Source: Pseudomonadota bacterium (lineage in GTDB: Bacteria; Pseudomonadota; Gammaproteobacteria; Burkholderiales; Burkholderiaceae_F). Taken from it: a stretch of DNA of 64,000 nt. Below, piece by piece: positions 28,774 through 41,972 of the stretch. The position numbers and the translations under genes were made by a program. The notes below the pieces were generated by a model. It did no database searches. It was given only the letters and a program-made list of their open reading frames with translations, and was not told the origin of the DNA. Positions within the stretch are counted from its first letter, which is position 1. The number at the start of each line of letters is the position of its first letter. The stretch spans positions 1-64,000 of the forward strand of contig JAKCCX010000009.1 of assembly GCA_021838715.1 (NCBI GenBank), written 5' to 3'.

Positions 28774-28862
28774 GGCGGATGTCCGGGCCGCGCACCTCGC
28801 GCAGCAATGGGATGGATGCCCTCCGTTCGGGCGCGGAGGAGCACGCGGCCCGGACATCCGCC
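28774..28862. repeat. Long inverted repeat between trpS and dapA
   Basis: Perfect 19-bp arms, GGCGGATGTCCGGGCCGCG at 28774-28792 and its reverse complement at 28844-28862, with a 51-bp centre that contains a smaller stem (CTCCG/CGGAG). No T run follows on either strand, so it is not a classic terminator. It fills most of the 141-bp gap between trpS and dapA. Confidence 0.8.
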
Positions 28863-28883
28863 CGCCTGTGAGACGCGAGGGTT

Positions 28884-30086
28884 CTAACTATAACCGAGCC
28901 CCATCGCCTCGCGAACGTCCCGCATCGTTTCCTGCGCCGCCGCCCGCGCCCGGTCGCAGCCGTCGGCGACGATCGATCGCAGCAGCGACGGGTCGTCCAG
29001 GTAGGGTTGCGCACGCTGGCGCCACGGCTCCTGCTCGGCCAGCATGGCGTCGATCACCGGCTGCTTGCAGTCGAGACAGCCGATCCCCGCGCTGCGGCAG
29101 CCCTTCACCACCCAATCCTGCACGTCCGGCGAAGAGTAGATCCGGTGCAGGTCCCAGACCGGGCAGCGTTCGGGCTCGCCGGGATCGGTGCGGCGCACGC
29201 GCGCCGGATCCGTCATCATCTTGCGGATCTTGTCGGTGAGCGTCTTGGGATCTTCGCGCATCGAAATGGTGTTGCCGTAGCTCTTGCTCATCTTCTGGCC
29301 GTCGAGTCCGGGAAGACGCGGCGACTCGGTCAGCGCATGCTCGGGCTCGATCAGGATCACCCGGCGCGCCCCCTCGAGGTAGCCGAAGAGCCGCTCGCGG
29401 TCGCCGTGCGACAGGCTTTGCGACTCCGCCAGCAGCGCGCGGCCGCGCTCCAGCGCCTCGTCGTCGCCCTGCTCCTGATAGCGCGCGCGCAGTTCGAGAT
29501 AGAGCTTGCCGCGCTTGCCGCCCAGCTTTTTGACGGCGGCGGCGGCTTTTTCCTCGAAGCCGGGTTCGCGCCCGAAAAGATGGTTGAAACGGCGCGCGAC
29601 TTCGCGCGTCATTTCGATGTGGGGGATCTGGTCCTCCCCCACCGGCACGAGGTTGGCACGGTAGATCAGGATGTCGGCCGCCTGCATCAGCGGGTAGCCG
29701 AGGAAGCCGTAGGTGGAAAGGTCGCGGTCGCGCAGCCGTTCCATCTGGTCCTTGTAGGTCGGGACGCGCTCCAGCCAGCCGAGCGGGGTCGACATGGCCA
29801 GCAGCAGGAACAATTCGGCATGCTCGGGAACGCGCGACTGGATGAACACGGTCGCCTTGGCGGGATCGACCCCGGCGGCGAACCAGTCGATCAGCATTTC
29901 CCAGACGCTCTCCTCGAGCACTTCCGGGGTGTCATAGTGGGTGGTGAGCGCGTGCCAGTCGGCGGCAAAGAAAAAGCAGGGGTGCTCGTCCTGCATGCGC
30001 ACCCAGTTCTTGAGCGCGCCGTGATAATGCCCGATGTGCAGGGCGCCCGTGGGGCGCATTCCGGAGAGGACTCGATCAGCGAACAT
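28884..30086 (-). CDS. trpS: Tryptophanyl-tRNA synthetase
   Basis: Charges tRNA-Trp. 400 residues from ATG 30086; a GTG one codon upstream is also possible. Class I motifs: GALHIGHYHGAL (HIGH) near residue 15 and KMSKSYGNTI near 225. The middle insertion (KKLGGKRGKLYLELRARYQE) makes it longer than the 330-residue E. coli enzyme, as in many betaproteobacteria. Upstream gene on the same strand is the Sua5/YciO-type gene. Confidence 0.94.
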   Translation of the reverse strand: MFADRVLSGMRPTGALHIGHYHGALKNWVRMQDEHPCFFFAADWHALTTHYDTPEVLEESVWEMLIDWFAAGVDPAKATVFIQSRVPEHAELFLLLAMSTPLGWLERVPTYKDQMERLRDRDLSTYGFLGYPLMQAADILIYRANLVPVGEDQIPHIEMTREVARRFNHLFGREPGFEEKAAAAVKKLGGKRGKLYLELRARYQEQGDDEALERGRALLAESQSLSHGDRERLFGYLEGARRVILIEPEHALTESPRLPGLDGQKMSKSYGNTISMREDPKTLTDKIRKMMTDPARVRRTDPGEPERCPVWDLHRIYSSPDVQDWVVKGCRSAGIGCLDCKQPVIDAMLAEQEPWRQRAQPYLDDPSLLRSIVADGCDRARAAAQETMRDVREAMGLGYS

Positions 30087-30155
30087 CACGCCATTCTACG
30101 GGAACCGGGGCGACAAACCGCGGCGCAGCCGGGCCGCGCGGGCGCCCACGACCGA

Positions 30156-30782
30156 TCAGCCCAACCCCAGCCGTTCCAGATCCCCCCGCCCTTCCCGCAC
30201 CACCTGCGGCTCCTTGCCGGTGAGATCGATGATGGTCGTCGGCTGGACGCCGCAATTCCCGGCGTCGAGCGCCAGGTCGATCTGCCCCCGCAGGCGCGCC
30301 GCGATGGCGTCGCCGTCGTTCAGCGGCAGGTCGTCGCCGGCGAGCTGCAGGGTCGTGCCCATCACCGGCTGGCCCAGTTCCTCCAGCAGATCGCGCATCA
30401 CCGGATGATCCGGCACGCGGATGCCGATCGTCTTGCGCGACGGATGGGACAGACGCCGCGGCACCTCGCGCGTCGCTTCCAGGATGAAGGTATAGGGACC
30501 GGGGGTTGCCAGGCGCAGCAGGCGATAGGCGGCGTTGTCCACCTTCGCATAGGTCGCGATCTCGGAGAGATCACGACACAGCAGGCTCAAATGATGGCGC
30601 TCGTCGATGCCGCGCAGGCGCCGGATCCGGTCGACCGCCGCCTTGTCGTCGAGCTGGCAGATCAGGGCATAGCAGGAATCGGTGGGCGCAGCCACGATCC
30701 CGCCCTGCGCGAGCGTCTGCGCCGCGCTGCGCAGCAGGCGGCGCTGCGGATTCTGCGGATGGATCGTAAAAAAATGTGTCAC
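30156..30782 (-). CDS. Sua5/YciO/YrdC-family protein (L-threonylcarbamoyladenylate synthase type)
   Basis: 208 residues from GTG 30782. The YrdC fold is clear: GGIVAAPTDSCYALICQLDD, KAAVDRIRRLRG, HHLSLLCRDLSEI and PGPYTFILEATREVPRR. Family members make threonylcarbamoyl-AMP for t6A in tRNA; the YciO branch is less understood, and the N-terminal FFTIHPQNPQRR is YciO-like. Its start lies only 18 bp from the divergent gamma-carbonic anhydrase gene, so promoters must overlap the opposing coding region. Confidence 0.85.
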   Translation of the reverse strand: MTHFFTIHPQNPQRRLLRSAAQTLAQGGIVAAPTDSCYALICQLDDKAAVDRIRRLRGIDERHHLSLLCRDLSEIATYAKVDNAAYRLLRLATPGPYTFILEATREVPRRLSHPSRKTIGIRVPDHPVMRDLLEELGQPVMGTTLQLAGDDLPLNDGDAIAARLRGQIDLALDAGNCGVQPTTIIDLTGKEPQVVREGRGDLERLGLG

Positions 30783-30800
30783 CCCGCTATGATAGAAGGT

Positions 30801-31325
30801 ATGGCCATCTACCGTCTCGGCGATCGGATCCCGCAGATCCACCCAACCGCGTACATCCATGAAAGCGCCGTCGTCATCGGCGACGTCGTCATCGGCGCGT
30901 ACGCCAGCATCTGGCCCGGCGTGGTCCTGCGCGGCGACCGCGAACCGGTCGTCGTCGGCGAGGAAACCAACATCCAGGACGGCAGCGTGCTGCATACCGA
31001 GATGGGGTCGCCGGTCGTGCTGGGAAACCGCGTGACCATCGGCCACATGGTGATGCTGCACGGCTGCACGATCGGCGACGGATCGCTCGTCGGCATCCAG
31101 GCGGTGGTGCTCAACAACAGCGTTGTCGGCCGTCACTGCCTGGTCGGCGCCGCCGCCCTCCTCACGGAAGGGAAGCGCGTTCCCGACGACAGTCTGGTGA
31201 TCGGTGCGCCGGGGCGCGTGCTGCGCGAACTGCGGCCCGAGGAGATCGCCGACCTGGAGGCGAGCGCGACGGCGTACGTGGAATACGCGGAGATGTTCCG
31301 GTCGCAATTGCAGCGGATCGGGTGA
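30801..31325 (+). CDS. Gamma-class carbonic anhydrase-like hexapeptide protein
   Basis: 174 residues with left-handed beta-helix hexapeptide repeats (VVIGDVVIGAYASIWPGVVL; VTIGHMVMLHGCTIGDGSLV). The His ligands for metal are in LHTEMG, IGHMVMLHG. E. coli YrdA and CaiE are relatives; catalytic activity varies. An alternative ATG at 30789 would add four residues. Divergent from the YciO-type gene and convergent with ftsB. Confidence 0.88.
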   Translation: MAIYRLGDRIPQIHPTAYIHESAVVIGDVVIGAYASIWPGVVLRGDREPVVVGEETNIQDGSVLHTEMGSPVVLGNRVTIGHMVMLHGCTIGDGSLVGIQAVVLNNSVVGRHCLVGAAALLTEGKRVPDDSLVIGAPGRVLRELRPEEIADLEASATAYVEYAEMFRSQLQRIG

Positions 31326-31341
31326 GCGCGCGGGGGGCGGA

Positions 31342-31659
31342 TCAGGGCGATGGCGGGGCGCTCCCGGCGCCCCCGGATTTCCGCTGCGCCGGCGGCGCGA
31401 ACTGGAAATAGACCTCCCCCGGCTTGATCATATGCAGATCGTGGCGCGCGCGCTCCTCGATCGCCTCCGAACCGCCGTGCAGGCTCGCGATCTCCGCCGA
31501 CAGGGCCGCGTTGTGCGCCCGCAGATCGGCATTCTTCCGGTCCTGTCCCTGCAGCGTGCGCTGCAGGGACCACACCCGCAGCCAGCCCCCGTGACCGAAC
31601 CAGAGCGGCCACTGGATGGCGAGCGACAAAGCGGCCAGTACGATTGCGAGCCGCTTCAC
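31342..31659 (-). CDS. ftsB: Cell division protein FtsB
   Basis: 105 residues. One N-terminal membrane helix (LAIVLAALSLAIQWPLWFG) followed by a coiled coil (LQGQDRKNADLRAHNAALSA) and the conserved EERARHDLHMIKPGEVYFQF. It forms a complex with FtsL and FtsQ at the divisome. It sits 12 bp downstream of eno, the standard arrangement. Confidence 0.92.
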   Translation of the reverse strand: MKRLAIVLAALSLAIQWPLWFGHGGWLRVWSLQRTLQGQDRKNADLRAHNAALSAEIASLHGGSEAIEERARHDLHMIKPGEVYFQFAPPAQRKSGGAGSAPPSP

Positions 31660-31671
31660 GCTCGCCCGCGA

Positions 31672-36473
<4,802 letters not shown>

Positions 36474-36530
36474 GAATCAATCTCACGTAACGTCCCGCAT
36501 AAGGGCGGAATTGCGTTGTTTTTCTACGAA

Positions 36531-36563
36531 GAGGGTTATTCCCTCAACCCCCGTGGTTATAAT
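36531..36563 (+). promoter_or_regulatory. Candidate promoter of the HiPIP gene
   Basis: A perfect -10 hexamer TATAAT at 36558-36563; the -35 region (around gttatt, 36535-36540) is poor. A small inverted repeat GAGGG-ttatt-CCCTC (36531-36545) covers the -35 position and could be a regulator site. The predicted leader would be about 155 nt. Confidence 0.45.
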
Positions 36564-36727
36564 CCTTTCGGTTTGGCGCAGAGGGGCATCGCAAGAAGAC
36601 GGCACAGCAAGTCTTGAACGCGTGTCGTCGGATTGGAGAACTCACCCGTTAAGCCAGCAAGCCGCCCCCGAGCGGTCAGTTACATTGGGAAAAAAGCACC
36701 CATTGTTCATCTCATAGGAGACCTGGA

Positions 36728-37033
36728 ATGACCAACCGTCGCGAATTTATTCTCAAACTTGTTCCCCTCGCCGGCGCCGCCGCCGTTCTGCCGCGTGTTG
36801 CCATGGCTGAAGTGCCCGACCTGACCGAATCCGATCCGATGGCCATCGCCATGGGCTTCGTGCTCGACACGACCAAGGCCAACCAGGCAAAGTATCCGAA
36901 GCACACGACCGAGCAGTTCTGCCAGCGTTGCCTGCACTTCACCAAGCCGGGCGCCGACAAGGCCCGTTGCGACCTGTTCAACAAGGTCGTTCCGCACCAC
37001 GGCTGGTGCAGCGGCTTCTCCAAGCGTCCGTAA
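36728..37033 (+). CDS. High-potential iron-sulfur protein (HiPIP)
   Basis: Periplasmic one-electron carrier with a [4Fe-4S] cluster. 101 residues. Tat signal NRREFILKL at 3-11 and cleavage near VAMA (residue 27). Cluster ligands are Cys65, Cys68, Cys81 and Cys94 with the usual C-x2-C spacing (FCQRCLHF) and HGWCSGF at the end. HiPIPs carry electrons from bc1 or iron-oxidation chains to oxidases; the neighbouring respiratory genes fit. Ribosome site ataggaga is well placed. Confidence 0.9.
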   Translation: MTNRREFILKLVPLAGAAAVLPRVAMAEVPDLTESDPMAIAMGFVLDTTKANQAKYPKHTTEQFCQRCLHFTKPGADKARCDLFNKVVPHHGWCSGFSKRP

Positions 37034-37146
37034 TACGGCGCTTCGAGGCTGTTGAAAGCCGGCGAGCGGTTCTTTTGCCGAATCCGCGCGACAGTTTTGC
37101 AGCAGCCTGCTATCCTATTTGTGTAAATACATAGAGGGGGGTACAG

Positions 37147-37263
37147 ATGCCGATCGAACTGTTGGTGCCAATCGGGATTTTCGTGGTTGGCATGATCATT
37201 TCCGCTACCGCTTCGGGCTACGGGATCGACCTCGCAGCCCAACGCAAGAACAGCGGTCAGTAA
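37147..37263 (+). CDS. 38-residue membrane microprotein downstream of HiPIP
   Basis: ATG 37147 after the purine-rich gagggggg tract gives 38 residues: one hydrophobic helix (LLVPIGIFVVGMIISATASG) and a polar tail (GIDLAAQRKNSGQ). A terminator follows 24 bp later, so the transcript probably ends here. Small single-pass proteins of this kind are common accessory subunits of respiratory complexes. Family unknown. Confidence 0.55.
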   Translation: MPIELLVPIGIFVVGMIISATASGYGIDLAAQRKNSGQ

Positions 37264-37287
37264 TCGCGGATTAGCATGTTCGCAAGG

Positions 37288-37316
37288 AAAAAAGGCCCGG
37301 ATACGGGCCTTTTTTC
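37288..37316. terminator. Rho-independent terminator after the 38-residue gene
   Basis: Six A, stem GGCCCG/CGGGCC with a GATA-like loop, then seven T. Ends the HiPIP transcript. Confidence 0.85.
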
Positions 37317-37346
37317 TATTCCCCCGTCCTATCGGAGCTTCCGTCG

Positions 37347-37847
37347 ATGTCCTCGCAGCGCAATCCGCTAACCAAGTTTCTCCTTCTTTCCGCAGCCTCC
37401 TTCGCCATCGGCACCATCCACGGCATGCTGCAGGTGATGCCGCCGATCCGGCACTGGCTCGATTCCATCGGGAGTCCGTACGGCGGCCCGGGGCACATGA
37501 TCGACCCGCTGGCGCACGCCCACATGAACCTCGTCGGCGGCGCCGTGATGCTGGCCATGGGGGCCACCTATCACCTGTTGCCGCAGTTCGTGAACCGTCC
37601 CATTTACTCCCAGCGGCTCGTCAATCTGACGTTCTGGTGGACGGCGACCGGCGCGTACTCCTTCTATGTCGCGCTGCTTGCCTTCGGGTTCTGGGAGGGC
37701 AGTCTGCTGCACCGCGCTCCGGAACAGATCCCGGCGGTGCAGCGCTACTACGGGCCGGTCATCGCCTGCGCGGCGACGACGATGGCCATCGGCTTCGTCA
37801 TTTATTTCTACAACATCGCCAAGACGGTGCGCAGCGCGCGGCAGTAG
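37347..37847 (+). CDS. Four-helix CcoN-like protein (heme-copper oxidase subunit I fragment-like)
   Basis: 166 residues, four predicted membrane helices. The second helix region, DPLAHAHMNLVGGAVMLAMG, matches helix II of cbb3-type subunit I including the His that binds low-spin heme b, and is followed by YHLLPQ. The helices that carry CuB and high-spin heme ligands in a full CcoN are absent. It may bind one b heme or act in assembly. A second protein of this type is at 56338. It lies 30 bp after a terminator and is followed by another. Confidence 0.65.
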   Translation: MSSQRNPLTKFLLLSAASFAIGTIHGMLQVMPPIRHWLDSIGSPYGGPGHMIDPLAHAHMNLVGGAVMLAMGATYHLLPQFVNRPIYSQRLVNLTFWWTATGAYSFYVALLAFGFWEGSLLHRAPEQIPAVQRYYGPVIACAATTMAIGFVIYFYNIAKTVRSARQ

Positions 37848-37867
37848 TTGCGCGGCGCGCTGCGCCA

Positions 37868-37914
37868 TAAAAAAACGGGCGGAAACGGCATTTGCCGTCT
37901 TCCGCCCGTTTTTT
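37868..37914. terminator. Terminator after the CcoN-like gene
   Basis: A seven-base A run, long stem ACGGGCGGAA/TTCCGCCCGT enclosing an inner ACGGCA/TGCCGT stem, and a T run. It should serve both the CcoN-like gene and, on the minus strand, the 21-residue gene. Confidence 0.88.
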
Positions 37915-37934
37915 ATTCTCCTGGCTGTCGAGCG

Positions 37935-38000
37935 TTACTTCTTCGCCACGAAATAGATCATTCCGGCCAGCAGCAACGCGCCCAAGGTGAGTTCGATCAT
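37935..38000 (-). CDS. 21-residue membrane microprotein
   Basis: ATG 38000 with a strong ribosome site (caggaaggc) encodes MIELTLGALLLAGMIYFVAKK, a single hydrophobic helix with a basic tail. Size recalls CydX or similar oxidase micro-subunits, but there is no sequence evidence of homology. It lies downstream of the alternative complex III operon and ends 21 bp before a terminator. Confidence 0.5.
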   Translation of the reverse strand: MIELTLGALLLAGMIYFVAKK

Positions 38001-38170
38001 GTTCGTTTCGCCTTCCTGTCTCGTTGAAAACAAACCGCCCCGGCAAATGCCGACACGCCCGTTGCCCGCTCTTGTTGTTCGGCCCGGGAAGCGGCAGCCC
38101 TCCCGAAGCTCCTTGCGTTCATCGCAATTCTTCCGCGGCCTTGAAAATTCGACCGGAACGCTCGGTTTTT

Positions 38171-38203
38171 GTTCCGTCCCACCGGAGAGCGGCGGGACGG
38201 AAC
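38171..38203. repeat. Stem-loop between actF and the 21-residue gene
   Basis: GTTCCGTCCC (38171-38180) and GGGACGGAAC (38194-38203) form a perfect 10-bp stem with a 13-bp loop, 16 bp past the actF stop on the minus strand. No T run follows, so it may act as an RNA stabiliser or processing site. Confidence 0.6.
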
Positions 38204-38218
38204 CCTTGCAACGCCCTC

Positions 38219-39340
38219 TTATGCCGCGCTGACCGCCGCGCCCGGCGCGTCGGCCTTCATCACGCCGTTGCGGATCAGGTTCCGACGGAGCAGGAACCAG
38301 GCGATCCCGAACGCCAGGATCGTCACCACCCAATCGAACGGCTGCGTGAACGGCATCACCGCGCGATGGAAGGCATCGGTCGGAACCGAGGCCGCCACCC
38401 ACATGTACCGCTCCAGCCAGGTTCCGATGATCATGATGATCGCAACCCGGTAGATCGACACCGGGCTATGCCGGACATAGGTCAGCACCAGCATGCTGAA
38501 CGGGATGATGAACCGGAACGCGATCACCGTCCAGAAGAACCAGTCGTAGTCGCCGGTCGCCATCCAGTCGTAGCGGTTGCGCTCCTCCGGGATGTTGCCG
38601 TACCAATAGATCATGTAGCCGGCGTAGAACGTGTAGGTCCAGAGGATCGTGAAACCCAGCATCATCTGCGCCAGATAGTTGAAGACGTTGTTGGAAACGC
38701 CCTTGATGAACCGGTGCTTCTTGCGGTCCAGGATGTAGCACATCACCACGATCACGGCCAGGGTCATGCCAAAGTTGCTGATGAAGTGGGCCATGCCATA
38801 GATCGAGCTCTCCCAGCGCGGCACCATCGTCATTTCCCAGTCCCACCCGAGCATCGTGCCGTAGAGCACGTGGACGACAGGAATCCAGCTCGCCGTGGCC
38901 TTGAAACGATCCCAGTCCTCCTGCGACCGCTCGCTGACCTCCTGCAGGCGCAGGAAGCGCCGCCACAGCCAGCCCACCAGGACCAGACCGGCGATTTCCC
39001 GCGCCATCAGGAAAACCTCGTTGTGCCAGCCGTTGAGCGGCCGCGGCCAGGGAGCAACCGCCAGCCAATAGAAGTAGCCGCTGGGGAAGCCGTTCTTCAG
39101 CGGGCCGTTCATCCACGGGAACACGCCGTGGCGGAACAGCATCAGGATGACCAGGATCGCAAACACCAGCGGATACAGACCGAAAAGTGCCGTGGCGATG
39201 TTCCGGATGGAATAGCGCCACTTCGCGCCGATCAGGGTCAGAATGGCCGTCAGCGTCACGCCGCCCATCGTCAGGTGCAGCAGGATGAGAAAGTCGGCGG
39301 TGAGCACCGACCAGCTCGTGAACGGAATCATTTGGCTCAT
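38219..39340 (-). CDS. actF: Alternative complex III subunit ActF
   Basis: 373 residues with about ten membrane helices. ActF is one of the two NrfD/PsrC-related membrane proteins of quinol:cytochrome c (or HiPIP) oxidoreductase ACIII. Typical segments: FTSWSVLTADFLILLHLTMG, GYFYWLAVAPWPRPLNGWH and NVFNYLAQMMLGFTILWTYT. ATG 39340 overlaps the actE stop (ATGA). Last gene of actA-B1-B2-C-D-E-F, the standard order. Confidence 0.88.
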   Translation of the reverse strand: MSQMIPFTSWSVLTADFLILLHLTMGGVTLTAILTLIGAKWRYSIRNIATALFGLYPLVFAILVILMLFRHGVFPWMNGPLKNGFPSGYFYWLAVAPWPRPLNGWHNEVFLMAREIAGLVLVGWLWRRFLRLQEVSERSQEDWDRFKATASWIPVVHVLYGTMLGWDWEMTMVPRWESSIYGMAHFISNFGMTLAVIVVMCYILDRKKHRFIKGVSNNVFNYLAQMMLGFTILWTYTFYAGYMIYWYGNIPEERNRYDWMATGDYDWFFWTVIAFRFIIPFSMLVLTYVRHSPVSIYRVAIIMIIGTWLERYMWVAASVPTDAFHRAVMPFTQPFDWVVTILAFGIAWFLLRRNLIRNGVMKADAPGAAVSAA

Positions 39341-39939
39341 TTGGATGCGGTCTCCGTCGGTTTGGGATGCCACTGCTTCTCGAGCACCTTGCGCAGGTAG
39401 TTGATCACGTGCCAGCGCTCGGTCGGCGTCAGGTCATTGCCGTACACCGGCATGATCGCGCCGCCATAAGTCAGATAGCCGAAGATGAACCCGTCGGGGA
39501 TGTCGTACGCAGCCTTGCTCGTAAGGTCGAACGGCCGCACGAGGAGCTTTTCCCCAACCGTGCCGTTGCCCGTGCCCGACGTGCCGTGGCAGGGCTGGCA
39601 GTAGATCAGAAACAGCTGATGGCCCTTTTCCGCCGACTCCGCCGTGCGCGGAATCGGATCCTTCAGCGCGGTCGCCTCATCCCGGTCCTGCATTTCCACG
39701 GTCGGGGTCGACGGCACCGGCACCGACTGGTCCGGAAACGCCATCGGGTGCTGCTGCGGCTTGATCGCGATGTAGTGGCCCATGTCGCGGGACCAGGGCC
39801 ACGCGGACGAGGTGGCCGGCAGCGCCAGCGCGGCGATGCCGAGGGCGGCGGCAACCGCCGCGGCCGCCCGTCGCAGTCCCTGGTTGCGGGAACGCAACGC
39901 AGGCGCGGCAGTCTCGGAATGGAAATGTTGCGACATCAT
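39337..39939 (-). CDS. actE: Alternative complex III monoheme cytochrome c ActE
   Basis: 200 residues. A basic N-terminus and signal or anchor helix (AAAAVAAALGIAALALPATS) precede a class I cytochrome c with YCQPCHGTSG and a probable Met ligand in GGAIMPVYGN. ActE passes electrons from the complex to a soluble acceptor. ATGA overlaps on both sides link it tightly to actD and actF. Confidence 0.88.
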   Translation of the reverse strand: MMSQHFHSETAAPALRSRNQGLRRAAAAVAAALGIAALALPATSSAWPWSRDMGHYIAIKPQQHPMAFPDQSVPVPSTPTVEMQDRDEATALKDPIPRTAESAEKGHQLFLIYCQPCHGTSGTGNGTVGEKLLVRPFDLTSKAAYDIPDGFIFGYLTYGGAIMPVYGNDLTPTERWHVINYLRKVLEKQWHPKPTETASK

Positions 39940-40466
39940 TTCAGAACCTCTTCTTGTACCGACAGCACGTTGTGCTTCTCGAAGATCTTGCGGACTTCCT
40001 CGATGCAGTACTGGTCCGACTTGACCATCACCGCAACCTGGTCCTCGGACACCGCCACGTGGTAAAGCTCGCCCTCCATCTTGCGCGGCAGGCCGGCGGA
40101 GATGAGAAATCCCAGCACGGTGATGTACACGCCGCCCATGATCAGGCCTTCATACGTGAGCACGAAGTCCGCGGGGATCGGGATGATGGGCTTGCCGCCC
40201 TTCATCTGGGCGAAGAAGTTTCCCTGCGCGGTCGAGTAGCCGAGGAAGGCCAGGCTCGCGCCACCCAGGGCGCCGAACAGGCTGTACCAGCGCACCGGCT
40301 CGGGGCGCGGCCCCAGCACCTTTTCGACCTCGGGGTGTTCGATCGGCGACTTGATCGTCACGTCGTCCCAGTTCAGGTAGGGCATGTTGGCATTGCGCAG
40401 CTCGAGCAGCGCGGCCGATGCTCCGTCGAAGTCGGAGAAAAGACCCATTATGCGTTTGGTGATCAT
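39936..40466 (-). CDS. actD: Alternative complex III subunit ActD (DUF3341)
   Basis: 176 residues. Starts with a GLFSDFDGASAALLELRNA soluble segment, has two membrane helices (WYSLFGALGGASLAFLGYST; EGLIMGGVYITVLGFLISAG) and a C-terminal LYHVAVSEDQVAVMVKSDQ domain. This is the DUF3341 layout of ActD, which clamps onto ActC/ActF. Overlaps actC and actE by four bases each. Confidence 0.9.
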   Translation of the reverse strand: MITKRIMGLFSDFDGASAALLELRNANMPYLNWDDVTIKSPIEHPEVEKVLGPRPEPVRWYSLFGALGGASLAFLGYSTAQGNFFAQMKGGKPIIPIPADFVLTYEGLIMGGVYITVLGFLISAGLPRKMEGELYHVAVSEDQVAVMVKSDQYCIEEVRKIFEKHNVLSVQEEVLK

Positions 40467-41836
40467 GCTTCCCTCTCATGCGCGTGCAGCTTCTCATGCC
40501 GCGTGGCGTGAACCATTTCCTTGACTTCATACATCGAGACACTGGGGAAGATCTTGACGAACAGCATGAACAGCATGCCGAAGAGCCCGAAGCTTCCCAG
40601 GAGGATGCCCCACTGGATCATGGACGGGAAGAACTTGTGGTCCCAGGTCCAGGGGTAGTAGCCGTGCGAGAACGTCGGCGTGACGATCATCCAACGCTCG
40701 TCCCACATCGCGAAATTGAACACCAGCGACAGCACCAGCATGATCGGAATGCTCGTGCGCACCTTCTTGCTGATCAACACCAGCGGCAGCACCGAGCCCA
40801 GAAGGTTCATCGCCCACCACCAGGGTGCGTACGGCCCCGTGGCGCGCATGATCAACGTCTCCTTCGACACCAGGTCATTGCCATACCATACCGTCGAGTA
40901 TTCGCACAGATTGAGGTACGTCCAGACCATCGAGATCGCGAAGGTCAGGCGCGAGAGCTTTTCGAGGATCGGGATGGTCATGTATTCCTCGAAGCGGAAC
41001 ACATAACGCAGCATGATGAACAGCGTGATGATCACCGCGCAACCGGAATACAGCGCGCCGGCCACGAAGTAGGGCGGGAACGAGGTGATGTGCCAGCCCG
41101 GCTGCTGCGACGCCGCGAAGTCGCAGGACACGATGGAGTGCACCGACACCGCCAGCGGCATCAGGAAGCAGGCCATCGCCAGGTAGGTGACGCGGAAGTT
41201 GCGCCATTGCCGGTCGGTGCCCTTCCATCCCAGCGCTGCCCAGCCGTAGAAGGTCTTGCGCCAGCCCGTCGCCGCATCGCGGCAGATCGCCATGTCGGGA
41301 ATCGAGCCCACGACCAGGAACAGCACCGACGAGGTCAGGTAGGTCAGGATCGCCATGCAATCCCACGCCAGCGGCGACTGGAAGTTCGGCCACGTCCAAC
41401 GTTCGTTCGGATACGGAAGCGCGTAGTACACCTCCCACAGACGCCCGAGGTGCATGAACACGAAGCAGGCCGCGGTGATCAGCGAGAACGTCGTCATCGC
41501 CTCGGCATATCGGTACACGGGCTTGCGCCAGTCGGCATGGATGATGTGCAGCAGCGCCGAGAGCAGCGTTCCCGAGTGCCCCATGCCGATCCAGAAGATG
41601 AAGGTGGCGATGTACAAGCTCCAGACGTTCGGGTTGTTCATTCCCGAGACGCCCATGCCGCGGTTGTACTGATAGGCCTCGCAGGACAGGCCGATCACGA
41701 ACAGCCCGAAGGCGAACGCGAAGAGCAGCCAGTAGGTCGCGCGCGGCCGCTCCAGACTCGCCAGGACGTCGCGATTGATCTTCGCCCAGCCGATGTCATC
41801 GCGAATGTCCTGCTCTTTTTGAATGACGTTACTCAT
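40463..41836 (-). CDS. actC: Alternative complex III subunit ActC (NrfD/PsrC type)
   Basis: 457 residues and ten membrane helices. This NrfD-like protein forms the quinol-binding membrane core next to the iron-sulfur subunit. Typical stretches: IATFIFWIGMGHSGTLLSAL, SLDFAASQQPGWH-like SCDFAASQQPGWHITSFPPY and WYGNDLVSKE. Starts 131 bp after actB2, a gap that contains 15-bp tandem repeats; the rest of the operon has almost no gaps. Confidence 0.9.
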   Translation of the reverse strand: MSNVIQKEQDIRDDIGWAKINRDVLASLERPRATYWLLFAFAFGLFVIGLSCEAYQYNRGMGVSGMNNPNVWSLYIATFIFWIGMGHSGTLLSALLHIIHADWRKPVYRYAEAMTTFSLITAACFVFMHLGRLWEVYYALPYPNERWTWPNFQSPLAWDCMAILTYLTSSVLFLVVGSIPDMAICRDAATGWRKTFYGWAALGWKGTDRQWRNFRVTYLAMACFLMPLAVSVHSIVSCDFAASQQPGWHITSFPPYFVAGALYSGCAVIITLFIMLRYVFRFEEYMTIPILEKLSRLTFAISMVWTYLNLCEYSTVWYGNDLVSKETLIMRATGPYAPWWWAMNLLGSVLPLVLISKKVRTSIPIMLVLSLVFNFAMWDERWMIVTPTFSHGYYPWTWDHKFFPSMIQWGILLGSFGLFGMLFMLFVKIFPSVSMYEVKEMVHATRHEKLHAHEREA

Positions 41837-41927
41837 TGGTTTCCGACTCCATGGTTCCGTTGTATGGCATACGCCGGATCAGGTTTCCTTGGGTCAATCG
41901 TTTCGGGGCAGGCGTCGACGGATCGCG

Positions 41928-41972
41928 CCTCCCTGGGCCAAGCCTCTCTGGATCAATCCTCGCTGGGTCAAG
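41928..41972. repeat. 15-bp tandem repeat at the end of actB2
   Basis: Three consecutive 15-bp units, cctccctgggccaag, cctctctggatcaat and cctcgctgggtcaag, and the start of a fourth. Read on the coding strand they duplicate the last codons of actB2 plus its stop (GAGGCTTGACCCAGC), so the gene end appears to have been copied into the actB2-actC gap. Confidence 0.75.
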
